From positions 32,917 through 78,693 of the forward strand of contig NZ_JAEMNU010000031.1 in NCBI RefSeq assembly GCF_016461825.1: 45,777 nt of DNA, given 5' to 3'. The position numbers were made by a program, and so were the translations under genes. This DNA comes from Rugamonas violacea (GTDB lineage Bacteria; Pseudomonadota; Gammaproteobacteria; Burkholderiales; Burkholderiaceae_D). Below, in pieces: positions 19,045 through 28,985 of the stretch (position 1 is the stretch's first letter; each line of letters opens with the position of its first letter). The notes under the pieces were generated by a model. It ran no database searches. It worked only from the letters and a program-made list of their open reading frames with translations, and was not told the DNA's origin.

Positions 19045-19809
19045 ATGATCCATCCCAGCGCCATCGTCGCGCCGGGCGCCAAGCTGGGCGCCAACGTCAG
19101 CGTCGGCCCGTTCAGCATCATCCACGACAACGTCGAGATCGGCGCCGGCTCGGTGATCGACGCCTACTGCGAGATCGGCTACCCGACCCCGCTGGCCGAC
19201 GGCCTGCCGCTGCGCATCGGCGCCGGCGCGCGCATCCGCTCGCACTCGGTGTTCTACCAGGGCTCGACCTTCGGCGCGCGGCTGGTCACCGGCCACCGCG
19301 TCACCGTGCGCGAAAAAACCACCGCCGGCGTCGCCTTCCAGATCGGCACCATGAACGAGATCCAGGGCGACTGCACCATCGGCGACCATGTGCGCTGCCA
19401 GTCCAACGTCTTCATCGGCAAGATGACGACGATCGGCGACTTCGTCTGGCTGTTCCCCTACGTGGTGCTGACCAACGACCCCCACCCGCCCAGCAACCTG
19501 CTGCTCGGCTGCCAGATCGGCGACTACGCCGCCATCGCCGCCATGTCGGTGGTGCTGCCCGGCGTGAAGGTCGGCCGCCACGCCCTGGTGGCCGCCGCCA
19601 GCAAGGTGCACCGCGACGTCGCGCCGGCCACCGTGGTGGGCGGCAATCCGGCGCGCTACCTGTGCGACACCAGCACCATCCGCCTGCGCGACGGCAGCGA
19701 ACAGCCGGCCTACCCGTGGACCACGCACTTCCGCCGCGGCTACCCGGCCGAAGTCACCGCCGGCTGGGACGCGCCGGCCGACTTGAGCGAGCAGGACACG
19801 CCGCCGTAA
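19045..19809 (+). CDS. Left-handed beta-helix sugar N-acyltransferase (probably acetylates the 3-amino sugar)
   Basis: The 254-residue protein starts MIHPSAIVAPGAKLGANVSVGP and continues in hexapeptide repeats ([LIV]-G-x4), the hallmark of left-handed beta-helix acetyltransferases. It ends with the VVGGNPARYL turn typical of sugar acetyltransferases. From its position after the FdtA/FdtB-like pair it probably acetylates dTDP-Fuc3N or dTDP-Qui3N at N3 using acetyl-CoA; another acyl donor is possible. A very strong ribosome site, GAGGAGG, lies 7 bases before the ATG. The three genes together would make a dTDP-3-acetamido-3,6-dideoxyhexose. Confidence 0.85.
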   Translation: MIHPSAIVAPGAKLGANVSVGPFSIIHDNVEIGAGSVIDAYCEIGYPTPLADGLPLRIGAGARIRSHSVFYQGSTFGARLVTGHRVTVREKTTAGVAFQIGTMNEIQGDCTIGDHVRCQSNVFIGKMTTIGDFVWLFPYVVLTNDPHPPSNLLLGCQIGDYAAIAAMSVVLPGVKVGRHALVAAASKVHRDVAPATVVGGNPARYLCDTSTIRLRDGSEQPAYPWTTHFRRGYPAEVTAGWDAPADLSEQDTPP

Positions 19810-19825
19810 CGGCGGCGCCGGCGCC

Positions 19826-22666
19826 ATGACCCAGCAACTCAACGCCGCCATGGCCGCCGGTAACGTGGCCGAAGCCGCCACGCTGGCCTTCGCCCTGGCC
19901 GGCCTGGGCGAACTGCCCATCGCCGAGCTGTTCGGCATCGCCGGCATGCTCGGCGCCCAGGGCCGTGGCGAACAGGCCGACGCGCTGTACCGCCTGTGGC
20001 TGCGCAACACCGACTCGCCGCTGCTGTACGCCGGCTGGTACAACCTGGCCGTGCTGCAGGTGCAGGCCGGCGACGAGCGCGGCGCCGAACAGTCCTACCG
20101 CGCCGCCCTGGCGCTGCGCGAGGATTTTTCCGAGGCCGGCCTCGGCCTCGGCTCGCTGCTCGAACGGGCGCGCCAGTACGACGCCGCGCTGGAGCAGTGG
20201 CGCCAGACGCTGGAACGGGTCGACCCGGCCGCGCCCAACCACGCCGCGCTGCAGGTCCAACTACTCAACAACATCGGCCGCCTCAGCGAGAACCGCAACC
20301 GCCACCACGAGGCCGAGGAAGCCTTCACCCGCAGCCTGCGCCTGAATCCCCAGCAGGCGCCCGTCATCACCCACTGGGTCCACCTGCGCCAGAAGCAGTG
20401 CGCCTGGCCGGTGCTGGCGCCGTTGCCCGGCCTGGGCGAGGCCGAGCTGCTCGGCGCCACCTCGGCGCTGGCCACCCTCAGCGCCAGCGACGACCCGGCG
20501 GTGCAACTGGCCGCCGCGCGCCGCTACGTCAAGGAGAAGGTGCTCAGCGGCGTGGCCCCGCTGTCCGACCCGCGCGGCTACCGCCACCGCCGGCTGCGCG
20601 TCGGCTACCTGTCGTCCGACTTCTGCTCGCACGCCGTCGCCATCCTCACCGCCGAGCTATACCAGTTGCACGACCGCGCCCGGGTCGAGGTCTTCGGCTT
20701 CTGCTGGAGCAACGAGGACGGCTCCGGCCTGCGCGCCCGCGTGGTGCGCGGCATGGACCACCACGTGCGCATCGTCGACATGAGCGACGAGCAGGCGGCG
20801 CGCTGCATCCGCTCGCACGAGATCGACATCCTGGTCGACCTGCACGGCCTGACCCTGGGCGCCCGCCACGACATCCTGTCCTGGCGCCCGGCGCCGGTGC
20901 AGATCGCCTGGCTGGGCTTCCCCGGCACCAGCGGCATGGACAGCATCGACTACGTGCTGGCCGACCCCTTCGTGCTGCCGCCGGCGCTGGCGCCCCACTT
21001 CACCGAGCAACCGCTGTACCTGCCCGACACCTTCCAGGTCAACGACCGCCAGCGCCTGGTCGGGCCGCGCCCCGGCCGCGCCGACTGCGCCCTGCCGGCC
21101 GAAGGCTTCGTCTTCTGCAGCTTCAACAACAACCACAAGCTCACCCCCGAGCAGTTCGCCAGCTGGATGCGCATCCTGCAGCGCGTGCCGGCCAGCGTGC
21201 TGTGGCTGGTGGCCGACAGCGAACAGGTGCGCGACAACCTGCGCATGGCCGCGCTGCGCCACGGCGTGCCCAGCGAGCGCCTGGTGTTCGCCGAGCGCGC
21301 CCTGCCGTCCGACTACCTGGCGCGCTACCAGACGGCCGACCTGTTCCTCGACACCCTGCCCTTCAACGCCGGCACCACCGCCAGCGACGCGCTGTGGGCC
21401 GGCCTGCCGCTGCTGACGCGCGCCGGCCGCAGCTTCGCCGGCCGCATGGCCGGCAGCCTGCTGCACGCCGTCGGCCTGCCCGAGCTGGTCACCGACAGCG
21501 TGCAGGACTACGAGGACACGGCGGTGCGCCTGGCCGGCGCACCGGCCGAACTGGCCGCGCTGCGCCAACGCCTGGCCGCCAACCGCGACGCCAGCGCCCT
21601 GTTCGACAGCCCGCGCTTCGTGCGCAACCTGGAGCAGCTCTACCTGCGCGTGGCGCGCGGCAGCCTGCTGGCCGCCGACGCCGGCGCCGACGCGGCCGAC
21701 GATGCCGCCGGCGCGGCGGCGCGCGCCCTGCCGCTGGTCAGCATCCTGCTGCCGGTGAGCGGCGCCGACGGCCTGCTGGCGACCTTGGCCGGCGCGCTGG
21801 CGCAAAGCTACACGCAGTGCGAGATCGTGGTCAGCGACAGCAGCGCCGACGGCATCTGCCGCGCCCTGTTGGCGCCGTATCTGCACGGCGGCGGCGATGG
21901 CGATGGCGACAACCGCGCCACGCCGCGCCTGCGCTACAGCCACGCCGCCGGCCTGAGCCCGGCCGACAACCTGAACCACTGCCTGGCGCTGGCGCTGGGC
22001 CAGTACCTCGCCTGCACCGAGGCCGGCGAGCTTCTGCACGCCGACAAGATCGCCCGCATGATGCACTGCTACCTGAACTACCCCGGCATCGGCCTGGTGG
22101 TGGGCTGGCGCCAGCCACAGGACGGCAACGGCGCCGACCTGCCGGAGCAGCCGATGTTCGGCATCGACACGGCCGTCGGCGGCGCCTCGCTAACCGCGCT
22201 GCTGCTCGGCGGCGAGGCCGGCGCCGCGCTCTGCGAGCCGGGCGCCATGCTGCTGCGCCGCGCCGACATCGGCGCCGCGCTGGGCCGCTACCAGGGCCGC
22301 CAGTACCAGCAATTGGGGGGCCTGGCCACGCTGCTGACGGCGCTGGCCGGGCGCGACTGCGTCTACCTGTCGCAGCCGCTGGGCAGTTATTTGGCGCCGG
22401 CACAGCCCGACGCGGTGGCCGGCCACGCCGCCTCGGCGCGCACCCTGGCACGCGCGCTGGAGAGCCTGAACCTGTTGTATCAAGTCCACGCCCAGAATCT
22501 GCTGCCGGGCGGTCCGGCACGCTTCAAAACGCTGCTGGCGGCGCGCCTGGCCGCCTTGGCCGCCCTGGTCACTGGCGAGCACGCCCGGCTCGGCGCCGAG
22601 CAGCCGCAAATCGACGAGCTTTGCCGCCTGATGCAGCAGGGTTACCGTCTGTTGCTGAGCGATTGA
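19826..22666 (+). CDS. TPR-GT41 (OGT/SPINDLY-like) glycosyltransferase fused to a GT2-like domain
   Basis: This 946-residue protein is a clear paralogue of the GT41 fusion at 13330-16506. It has an N-terminal TPR-like region (1-200), a GT41 region (about 240-610) with SSDFCSHAV (His269), LHGLTLGAR, FNNNHKL (Lys438) and FNAGTTASDALWAGLP, then a GT2-like domain from about 635 (LPLVSILLPVSG). It lacks the methyltransferase domain. The GT2-like part has no obvious D-x-D where one is expected (CTEAGEL), so this half may be degenerate. It starts 17 bases after the acetyltransferase gene. Two related but differently armed OGT-like enzymes in one locus suggest different acceptor sites or sequential sugars; this is inference. 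Confidence 0.85.
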   Translation: MTQQLNAAMAAGNVAEAATLAFALAGLGELPIAELFGIAGMLGAQGRGEQADALYRLWLRNTDSPLLYAGWYNLAVLQVQAGDERGAEQSYRAALALREDFSEAGLGLGSLLERARQYDAALEQWRQTLERVDPAAPNHAALQVQLLNNIGRLSENRNRHHEAEEAFTRSLRLNPQQAPVITHWVHLRQKQCAWPVLAPLPGLGEAELLGATSALATLSASDDPAVQLAAARRYVKEKVLSGVAPLSDPRGYRHRRLRVGYLSSDFCSHAVAILTAELYQLHDRARVEVFGFCWSNEDGSGLRARVVRGMDHHVRIVDMSDEQAARCIRSHEIDILVDLHGLTLGARHDILSWRPAPVQIAWLGFPGTSGMDSIDYVLADPFVLPPALAPHFTEQPLYLPDTFQVNDRQRLVGPRPGRADCALPAEGFVFCSFNNNHKLTPEQFASWMRILQRVPASVLWLVADSEQVRDNLRMAALRHGVPSERLVFAERALPSDYLARYQTADLFLDTLPFNAGTTASDALWAGLPLLTRAGRSFAGRMAGSLLHAVGLPELVTDSVQDYEDTAVRLAGAPAELAALRQRLAANRDASALFDSPRFVRNLEQLYLRVARGSLLAADAGADAADDAAGAAARALPLVSILLPVSGADGLLATLAGALAQSYTQCEIVVSDSSADGICRALLAPYLHGGGDGDGDNRATPRLRYSHAAGLSPADNLNHCLALALGQYLACTEAGELLHADKIARMMHCYLNYPGIGLVVGWRQPQDGNGADLPEQPMFGIDTAVGGASLTALLLGGEAGAALCEPGAMLLRRADIGAALGRYQGRQYQQLGGLATLLTALAGRDCVYLSQPLGSYLAPAQPDAVAGHAASARTLARALESLNLLYQVHAQNLLPGGPARFKTLLAARLAALAALVTGEHARLGAEQPQIDELCRLMQQGYRLLLSD

Positions 22667-22899
22667 GCTGCCACGCGCCTCAGCACATAGACGTCCACAA
22701 AGGAGGACAAAACACGGCATTACGGCGCCGGCCGTGGCGTGAAAACAGCGCCCGCGCGCCCATCCGGTAAATTCCCCGGGGAAATTCGCCATCGCGTCCC
22801 CTGAAGCCCCAAACCACCCTTGCTTTTCGTTTAGAATAACCGGCAGGTGGGGGACAATACACTCGACAACCAACCCTCACACGACAATTCGGGACACGC
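22667..22899. other. Intergenic region before the CDP-sugar genes
   Basis: These 233 bases carry no gene. The right half is AT-richer than its surroundings, with TTTAGAATAAC and ACAATACACT, so it may hold a promoter for rfbF and the genes after it. No -35/-10 pair is clean enough to assign. No terminator hairpin with a T-run is seen after the GT41 gene. Confidence 0.4.
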
Positions 22900-23673
22900 A
22901 TGAAAGCAGTGATATTGGCAGGTGGACTGGGCACCAGGCTCAGCGAAGAAACGACTGTCAAACCGAAGCCGATGGTGGAGGTCGGCGGCAAGCCGATCCT
23001 GTGGCATATTTTGAAGAGCTACTCCTTCCACGGCATCAACGACTTCGTCATCTGCTGCGGCTACCGCGGCTACGTCATCAAGGAATTCTTCGCCAACTAC
23101 TTCCTGCACACCTCGGACGTCACCTTCGACCTGCAGAAAAATTCGATGGAGGTGCACGAGCGCCACGCCGAACCCTGGCGCGTGACCCTGGTCGACACCG
23201 GCGAGAGCACCATGACCGGCGGCCGCCTGAAACGGGTCCGCCAGCACGTCGAGAACGACGAGGCCTTCTGCTTCACCTATGGCGACGGCGTGGCCGACAT
23301 CGACATCGGCGCCTCGATCCGCTTCCACCAGGCGCACGGCAAGCTGGCCACCATGACCGCGGTGCAGCCGCCGGGCCGCTTCGGCGCCATCGACATCGAC
23401 GGCCAGCGCATCGTCAGCTTCAAGGAAAAACCGCAGGGCGACGGCAGCTGGATCAACGGCGGCTACTTCGTGCTGTCGCCGAAAGTCATCGACTACATCG
23501 ACGAGGACAGCACCACCTGGGAAAAGGAACCGATGGAGACGCTGGCGCGCCAGGGCCAGATGGACGCCTACCTGCACAACGGCTTCTGGCAGCCGATGGA
23601 CACGCTGCGCGACAAGGTCCTGCTGGAAGACCTGTGGCAGAGCGGCAAGGCGCCGTGGAAGCGCTGGCCATGA
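22900..23673 (+). CDS. rfbF: Glucose-1-phosphate cytidylyltransferase (RfbF)
   Basis: RfbF joins CTP and glucose-1-phosphate to give CDP-glucose, the entry to CDP-3,6-dideoxyhexoses. The 257-residue length is typical. The nucleotidyltransferase signature [17 protein letters not shown] opens the protein, followed by [27 protein letters not shown] holds the metal-binding Asp, and the C-terminal [10 protein letters not shown] and [12 protein letters not shown] are family hallmarks. Its TGA overlaps the ATG of the dehydratase gene (ATGA), showing coupling. Confidence 0.96.
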   Translation: MKAVILAGGLGTRLSEETTVKPKPMVEVGGKPILWHILKSYSFHGINDFVICCGYRGYVIKEFFANYFLHTSDVTFDLQKNSMEVHERHAEPWRVTLVDTGESTMTGGRLKRVRQHVENDEAFCFTYGDGVADIDIGASIRFHQAHGKLATMTAVQPPGRFGAIDIDGQRIVSFKEKPQGDGSWINGGYFVLSPKVIDYIDEDSTTWEKEPMETLARQGQMDAYLHNGFWQPMDTLRDKVLLEDLWQSGKAPWKRWP

Positions 23674-24752
23674 GGCCTGGCTTCTGGCACGGCAAGCGGG
23701 TCTTCCTGAGCGGCCACACCGGCTTCAAGGGCAGCTGGCTCAGCCTGTGGTTGCAGCGGATGGGCGCCGAGCTGACCGGCTTCGCGCTCGACGCGCCGAG
23801 CCAGCCCAGCCTGTTCGAGGTGGCCGGCGTGGCCGCCGGCATGCGCTCCATCGTCGGCGACATCCGCGACGCCGCCGCGCTGAGCCGCGCCATGCAGGAG
23901 GCGCGGCCGGAGATCGTCATCCACATGGCGGCCCAGGCCCTGGTGCGCCACTCCTACGCCCACCCGGTCGAGACCTACTCGACCAACGTCATGGGCCTGG
24001 TGAATTTCTTCGAGGCGGTGCGCGCCACCCCCGGCGTCAAGGCGGTGGTCAACGTCACCAGCGACAAGTGCTACGAGAACAAGGAATGGGCCTGGGGCTA
24101 CCGTGAGAACGAGGCCTTCGGCGGTTACGACCCCTACAGCAACAGCAAGGCCTGCGCCGAACTGGTCACGGCCGGCTACCGCTCCTCCTTCTTCAATCCG
24201 GAAAAATACGCCGAGCACGGCGTCGCCCTGGCCTCCGGCCGGGCCGGCAACGTCATCGGCGGCGGCGACTGGGCCGAGGACCGCCTGATCCCCGACATGG
24301 TGCGCGCCATCGGCGCCGGCCGGCCGGTGCAAATCCGCAGCCCGCACGCGATCCGCCCCTGGCAGCACGTGCTGGAGCCGCTGTCGGGCTACCTGACCCT
24401 GGCCGAGCACCTGTACCAGCAAGGCGCCGCCTTCGCCGAGGGCTTCAACTTCGGCCCGCACGACAGCGACGCCCGCCCGGTCGAATGGATCATCGAGCGC
24501 CTGTGCCAAAGCTGGGGCGAGGGCGCCGCCTGGCAGCTCGACGCCGCGCCGCAGCCGCACGAGGCCCACTATTTGAAACTGGACTGCTCCAAGGCGCACG
24601 CCCGCCTGCGCTGGCAGCCGCGCTGGAACCTGGGCCAGACCATCGACCACATCGTCGCCTGGCACCAGGCCCACGGCGCCGGCGCCGACATGCGCGCGCT
24701 GACCCTGGCGCAAATCGAGCAATATCAAAACACCGCACACAGCACAAATTAA
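23670..24752 (+). CDS. rfbG: CDP-glucose 4,6-dehydratase (RfbG)
   Basis: RfbG converts CDP-glucose to CDP-4-keto-6-deoxyglucose with bound NAD+. The 360-residue product is an extended SDR enzyme with the dinucleotide motif [11 protein letters not shown] near residue 15, the catalytic pair Y156-x3-K160 in [16 protein letters not shown] carrying the active-site Ser/Thr and Asp-Lys seen in CDP-glucose dehydratases, and [19 protein letters not shown]. It overlaps rfbF by 4 bases and is followed after 14 bases by rfbH. Confidence 0.96.
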   Translation: MRPGFWHGKRVFLSGHTGFKGSWLSLWLQRMGAELTGFALDAPSQPSLFEVAGVAAGMRSIVGDIRDAAALSRAMQEARPEIVIHMAAQALVRHSYAHPVETYSTNVMGLVNFFEAVRATPGVKAVVNVTSDKCYENKEWAWGYRENEAFGGYDPYSNSKACAELVTAGYRSSFFNPEKYAEHGVALASGRAGNVIGGGDWAEDRLIPDMVRAIGAGRPVQIRSPHAIRPWQHVLEPLSGYLTLAEHLYQQGAAFAEGFNFGPHDSDARPVEWIIERLCQSWGEGAAWQLDAAPQPHEAHYLKLDCSKAHARLRWQPRWNLGQTIDHIVAWHQAHGAGADMRALTLAQIEQYQNTAHSTN

Positions 24753-24766
24753 GTAAGGTCGGAACC

Positions 24767-26095
24767 ATGAGCGAACAGCAAACCCAAGAACAACTCCGCG
24801 CGCAAATCCGCGCCCTGGTGGCCCAGTACGGCGCCCTGGCCAGCGCGCCGCGTCCCTTCGAACCCGGCGTCACCGTGGTGCCGCCGGCCGGCAAGGTGGT
24901 CGGCGCGCCCGAGATGGAGCTGATGGTCGAGGCCTCGCTCGACGCCTGGCTGACCACCGGCCGCTTCAACGACCAGTTCGAAGCCAAGCTGGCCAAGCTG
25001 ATCGGCGTACAGCACCTGATCACCGTCAACTCCGGCTCCTCGGCCAACCTGGTCGCCTTCAACACGCTGACCTCGCCCAAGCTGGGCGAGCGCGCCATCC
25101 AGCCCGGCGACGAGGTGATCGGCGTGGCCGCCGGCTTCCCCACCACCGTCAACCCGATCCTGCAGTTCGGCGCCATTCCCGTCTTCGTCGACGTCGAGCT
25201 GGGCACCTACAACATCGACGTCACCCAGTTGGAGGCGGCCATCTCGCCGAAGACCAAGGCGATCATGCTGGCCCACACCCTGGGCAACCCGTACAACCTG
25301 GAAGTCGTCGTCGCGCTGTGCAAAAAGCACAAGCTGTGGCTGATCGAGGATTGCTGCGACGCCCTCGGCTCGACCTACAAGGGCCAGATGGTCGGCACCT
25401 TCGGCGACATCGGCACGATGAGCTTCTACCCGGCCCACCACATCACCATGGGCGAGGGCGGCGCGGTGTTCACCAACGACCGCGAGCTGAAGATGATCGC
25501 CGAGTCCTTCCGCGACTGGGGTCGCGACTGCTACTGCGCGCCGGGCAAGGACAACACCTGCGGCAAGCGCTTCTGCTGGAAACTGGGCACCCTGCCGGAA
25601 GGCTACGACCACAAGTACACCTACGGCCACCTGGGCTACAACCTGAAGATCACCGACATGCAGGCGGCCTGCGGCGTGGCCCAGATCGACCGCGCGGCCG
25701 GCTTCATCCAGGCCCGCAAGGACAACTTCGCCTACCTGAAGGAGCGCCTGCAGTCCTGCGCCGAGTTCCTCATCCTGCCCGAGGCCACCGAGCATTCCGA
25801 CCCGTCCTGGTTCGGCTTCCCGATGACCCTCAAGCCGGCCGCCAACGTCGCCCGCGTCGACCTGCTGACCTATCTGGACCAGCACAAGATCGGCACCCGC
25901 CTGCTGTTCGCCGGCAACCTGACGCGCCAGCCCTACATGATCGGCCGCAACTACCGCGTCTCCGGCGAGCTGACCAACACCGACCGCGTGATGCACGACA
26001 CCTTCTGGATCGGCGTCTTCCCCGGCCTGAGCCGCGAAATGCTCGACTTCACCATCGACAAGCTGGAAGCCTTCTTCGGCGTCGGCGGCTTCTGA
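24767..26095 (+). CDS. rfbH: CDP-4-dehydro-6-deoxyglucose 3-dehydrase (RfbH, E1)
   Basis: This PMP- and [2Fe-2S]-dependent dehydrase removes the C3 hydroxyl of CDP-4-keto-6-deoxyglucose. The 442-residue protein has the aminotransferase fold, but the PLP-anchoring lysine is replaced: [14 protein letters not shown] has His224 where aminotransferases have Lys, the diagnostic change of E1. Cysteines in [17 protein letters not shown] form the iron-sulfur site. Start is an ATG after AAGG. The partner reductase (E3, RfbI/AscD) is not in the window and may be supplied from elsewhere. Downstream, the epimerase begins 8 bases after the stop. Confidence 0.95.
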   Translation: MSEQQTQEQLRAQIRALVAQYGALASAPRPFEPGVTVVPPAGKVVGAPEMELMVEASLDAWLTTGRFNDQFEAKLAKLIGVQHLITVNSGSSANLVAFNTLTSPKLGERAIQPGDEVIGVAAGFPTTVNPILQFGAIPVFVDVELGTYNIDVTQLEAAISPKTKAIMLAHTLGNPYNLEVVVALCKKHKLWLIEDCCDALGSTYKGQMVGTFGDIGTMSFYPAHHITMGEGGAVFTNDRELKMIAESFRDWGRDCYCAPGKDNTCGKRFCWKLGTLPEGYDHKYTYGHLGYNLKITDMQAACGVAQIDRAAGFIQARKDNFAYLKERLQSCAEFLILPEATEHSDPSWFGFPMTLKPAANVARVDLLTYLDQHKIGTRLLFAGNLTRQPYMIGRNYRVSGELTNTDRVMHDTFWIGVFPGLSREMLDFTIDKLEAFFGVGGF

Positions 26096-26103
26096 CCCGC
26101 CGT

Positions 26104-27162
26104 ATGCACGCCGCCACCGCCTACCAGCCCGGCATCGCGGCCGACGACGTCGCACTGATCGTTGAGCGCGTCGCCGCGCCCGTCTGGCAGGCGTTGCGCG
26201 GCCAGCGCATCTTCATCACCGGCGGCACCGGCTTCCTCGGCTGCTGGCTGCTGGAGGCGCTGCTGGCCGGCCAGGCCCGGTTCGACCTGGGCCTGCAGCT
26301 GACCGTGCTGAGCCGCAACCCGGACGGCTTCCGCGCCAGGGCGCCGCACCTGGCCGGCGCCGCCGCCGTCACCGTGCTGGAAGGCGACATGGCCGACCTG
26401 GCCGGCGTCGACGGCCAGCACGACATCGTCATCCACGCCGCCACCGACGTGGCGCGCGCCGGCGACGACCCCTTGCACAACTTCGAGCAGATCGTCGCCG
26501 GCAGCCGCGAGACCCTGGCGCTGGCGCAGCGCTGCGGCGCCAAGCGCTACCTGCTGACCAGCTCGGGCGCCGTCTACGGCCGCCAACCGGGCGACTGCGC
26601 CAACCTCGACGAAAGCTACGCCGGCGCGCCCGACACCGGCGACAGCGCCAGCGCCTACGGCCAGGCCAAGCGCGTCGCCGAGTGGATGACCGCCTGCCAC
26701 GCCGGGCGTTTCGAGGTGCGCATCGCCCGCTGCTTCGCCTTCGCCGGCCCCTACCTGCCGCTCGACGCCCATTTCGCCATCGGCAATTTCATCGCCGACA
26801 GCCTGGCCGGCCGCCCGGTCCACATCGCCGGCGACGGCACGCCGCTGCGCTCCTATCTGTACGCCGCCGACCTGGCCGTCTGGCTGCTGACCATCCTGGT
26901 GCAAGGCGACAGCCGGCCCTACAACGTCGGCTCGCGCCACGCTTTGCCGCTGGCCGAGCTGGCCGCGCTGGTCAGCCGCACCATCGGCGGCGCCGAACAG
27001 GTCCACATCGCCGGCACGCCGACGCCGGGCCGGCCGCCGCAACGCTATGTGCCGGCCACGGCGCGCGCCGCCGCGCTGGGCCTGCAGGAATACACCGATC
27101 TCGCCACGGCGATCCGCAAGACCGCCGCCTGGCACCACAAGGAGCACCCACATGCCGCATAA
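26104..27162 (+). CDS. NAD(P)-dependent epimerase/reductase (extended SDR), sugar-nucleotide
   Basis: The 352-residue protein has an Rossmann motif FITGGTGFLGCW near residue 38 and a catalytic Y185-x3-K189 in SAYGQAKR. In rfbFGH loci this position is held by CDP-abequose or CDP-paratose synthase-type 4-reductases or by the tyvelose epimerase. Here the following transketolase genes suggest it could act on a branched product instead. The substrate cannot be read from sequence. It overlaps the next gene by 11 bases, so the two are translationally coupled. Confidence 0.85.
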   Translation: MHAATAYQPGIAADDVALIVERVAAPVWQALRGQRIFITGGTGFLGCWLLEALLAGQARFDLGLQLTVLSRNPDGFRARAPHLAGAAAVTVLEGDMADLAGVDGQHDIVIHAATDVARAGDDPLHNFEQIVAGSRETLALAQRCGAKRYLLTSSGAVYGRQPGDCANLDESYAGAPDTGDSASAYGQAKRVAEWMTACHAGRFEVRIARCFAFAGPYLPLDAHFAIGNFIADSLAGRPVHIAGDGTPLRSYLYAADLAVWLLTILVQGDSRPYNVGSRHALPLAELAALVSRTIGGAEQVHIAGTPTPGRPPQRYVPATARAAALGLQEYTDLATAIRKTAAWHHKEHPHAA

Positions 27163-27961
27163 CGCCGACCCGTTCAACGCCCGCCGCCTGCGCCGCACCG
27201 TGCTGGAGATGGCCTACGCCGGCGCCACCGTGCACGTCGCCTGCGCCTTCTCGCTGACCGACATCCTCGCCGTGCTGTACCGCCAGCACCTGCGCTACCC
27301 CGACAACGATCCGGACGGCGCCGCGCGCGACTACCTGGTGCTGTCCAAGGGCCACGGCGTGATGGCGCAATACGCCTGCCTGTATGAAAAGGGCTGGCTG
27401 GCGCGCAGCGCGCTGGAGCAGTACTACAGCGACGGCACGCCGCTCAAGGGCCTGTCCGACGCCCACGTGCGCGGCTGCGAGGTGACTTCCGGCTCGCTCG
27501 GCCACGGCCTGTCGGTCGGCGTCGGCATGGCGCTGGCCGCCAAGCTGGGCCGCACCGACCAGCGCTGCTACGCCGTGCTCGGCGACGGCGAAATGAACGA
27601 GGGCTCGATCTGGGAGGCCATGCTGTTCGCCGCCCACCGCAAGCTCGACAACCTGGTCGTCATCGTCGACGCCAACGGCTTCCAGGCCATGGGCCGCACC
27701 GACGAGGTGATGGGCCTGGGCGTGTTGCGCGACAAGTTCGCCTCCTTCGGCTTCGAGGCGCTCGACGTCGACGGCCACGACGAGGCGGCGCTCGACGCCG
27801 CCCTGGTGGCGTTGAAGGCCAACGGCGACGGCCGGCCCAAGGCCATCGTCGCCCACACCGTCAAGGGCAAGGGCGTCTCCTTCATGGAGAACCAGAACCT
27901 GTGGCACTACACCCGCCTGAACGCCGACACCTTCGCCGCCGCCATGGCCGAACTGGAGTAA
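27152..27961 (+). CDS. Transketolase, N-terminal (TPP-binding) subunit
   Basis: The 269-residue protein corresponds to the N-terminal third of transketolase. The TPP diphosphate/Mg motif is visible as GDGEMNEGSIWEA followed about 25 residues later by VDANGFQ (GDG...N), along with the family VLSKGHG and GSLGHGLSVGVGMALA segments. It works with the following gene as a two-subunit enzyme. Location at the end of a CDP-dideoxysugar operon, overlapping the epimerase gene, points to sugar-nucleotide modification rather than the pentose phosphate pathway. Confidence 0.93.
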   Translation: MPHNADPFNARRLRRTVLEMAYAGATVHVACAFSLTDILAVLYRQHLRYPDNDPDGAARDYLVLSKGHGVMAQYACLYEKGWLARSALEQYYSDGTPLKGLSDAHVRGCEVTSGSLGHGLSVGVGMALAAKLGRTDQRCYAVLGDGEMNEGSIWEAMLFAAHRKLDNLVVIVDANGFQAMGRTDEVMGLGVLRDKFASFGFEALDVDGHDEAALDAALVALKANGDGRPKAIVAHTVKGKGVSFMENQNLWHYTRLNADTFAAAMAELE

Positions 27962-27963
27962 CC

Positions 27964-28905
27964 ATGAGAACCGCATTTTCCGACGCCATCGCCGCCGCCG
28001 CCATCGCCGACCCCAAGGTGTTGCTGCTGACGGGCGACCATGGTTACGCCCTGTTCGACGATTTCCGCAAGCACCGTCCCGACCAGTTCATCAACTGCGG
28101 CGTGGCCGAGCAAAACATGGTCGGCGTCGCCGCCGGCCTGGCCAAGGCCGGCTACAAACCCATCGTCTACGGCCTGGCCTGCTTCGTGCCGGTGCGCGTG
28201 CTCGAGCAGATCAAGCTCGACGTCTGCTACCAGGACCTGCCGGTGGTGTTCATCGGCGACGGCGCCGGCATCGTCTACAGCGCGCTGGGCAGCAGCCACC
28301 AGTCGGCCGAGGACATCGCCGTGCTGCGCGCCATCCCCAAGCTCGACATCCTCTCGCCCTGCGACGCCAGGGAGATGGACTACGCGATGGCCCACGCGCT
28401 GAGCTTCAAGCGCCCGGTCTACATCCGCATGGGCAAGTCCGACGTCGGCGAGATCCACCAGACGCCGCTCAGCGCGCCGATCGGCGATTTGGTGGCCGTG
28501 CGCAGCGGCGCCGCCGACGCGGCCGCTGGCGGCCCCCGCACGGCCTTCCTGGCCACCGGTTCGATGGTCAAGAGCGCCATGCTGCTGGCCGAGCGGCTGG
28601 GCGACAACCCGGTCTGGAGCGTGCCGACCATCAAACCGATCAACCACGCCCAGGTGGCCGAGCTGGCGCGCCGCTACGACAACCTGGTGGTGCTGGAGGA
28701 ACACAACCGCATCGGCGGGCTGGGCGGCGCCGTGGCCGAGGTGGTCGGCGACCTGGGCGGCGCGCGCGCCCGCGTGCTGCGCCTGGGCATCAACGACCGC
28801 TTCTCCGAATTCAACGGCAGCTGGGACTACCTGCTGCGCGAACACGGCATCGACACCGAGTCGCTGCTGGCGCAGATCCAGACCCTGCTGCGCGACGACG
28901 CCTAG
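27964..28905 (+). CDS. Transketolase, C-terminal (pyrimidine-binding) subunit
   Basis: The 313-residue protein carries the transketolase pyrimidine-binding domain, with the TPP-activating Glu in NCGVAEQNMVGVAAGLA, and the C-terminal domain. It starts two bases after the stop of the N-terminal subunit, so the pair makes one split enzyme. Known split transketolases in O-antigen and antibiotic clusters are thought to move a two-carbon unit onto keto-sugars; that role here is inference. The stop is followed by an 80-base gap before the next gene. Confidence 0.93.
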   Translation: MRTAFSDAIAAAAIADPKVLLLTGDHGYALFDDFRKHRPDQFINCGVAEQNMVGVAAGLAKAGYKPIVYGLACFVPVRVLEQIKLDVCYQDLPVVFIGDGAGIVYSALGSSHQSAEDIAVLRAIPKLDILSPCDAREMDYAMAHALSFKRPVYIRMGKSDVGEIHQTPLSAPIGDLVAVRSGAADAAAGGPRTAFLATGSMVKSAMLLAERLGDNPVWSVPTIKPINHAQVAELARRYDNLVVLEEHNRIGGLGGAVAEVVGDLGGARARVLRLGINDRFSEFNGSWDYLLREHGIDTESLLAQIQTLLRDDA

Positions 28906-28985
28906 GCCGGCCGGCCGCGCCCGTCGCGGCCGCCCTCCCCCTTCATTCCCCAGGCAGCATCCCATTCCACCTTAGGCAACCCGTC

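Noticed and set aside
24767..26095. Ordinary DegT-type aminotransferase
   Set aside because: The cofactor Lys is replaced by His and an iron-sulfur cysteine cluster is present, which defines the 3-dehydrase.
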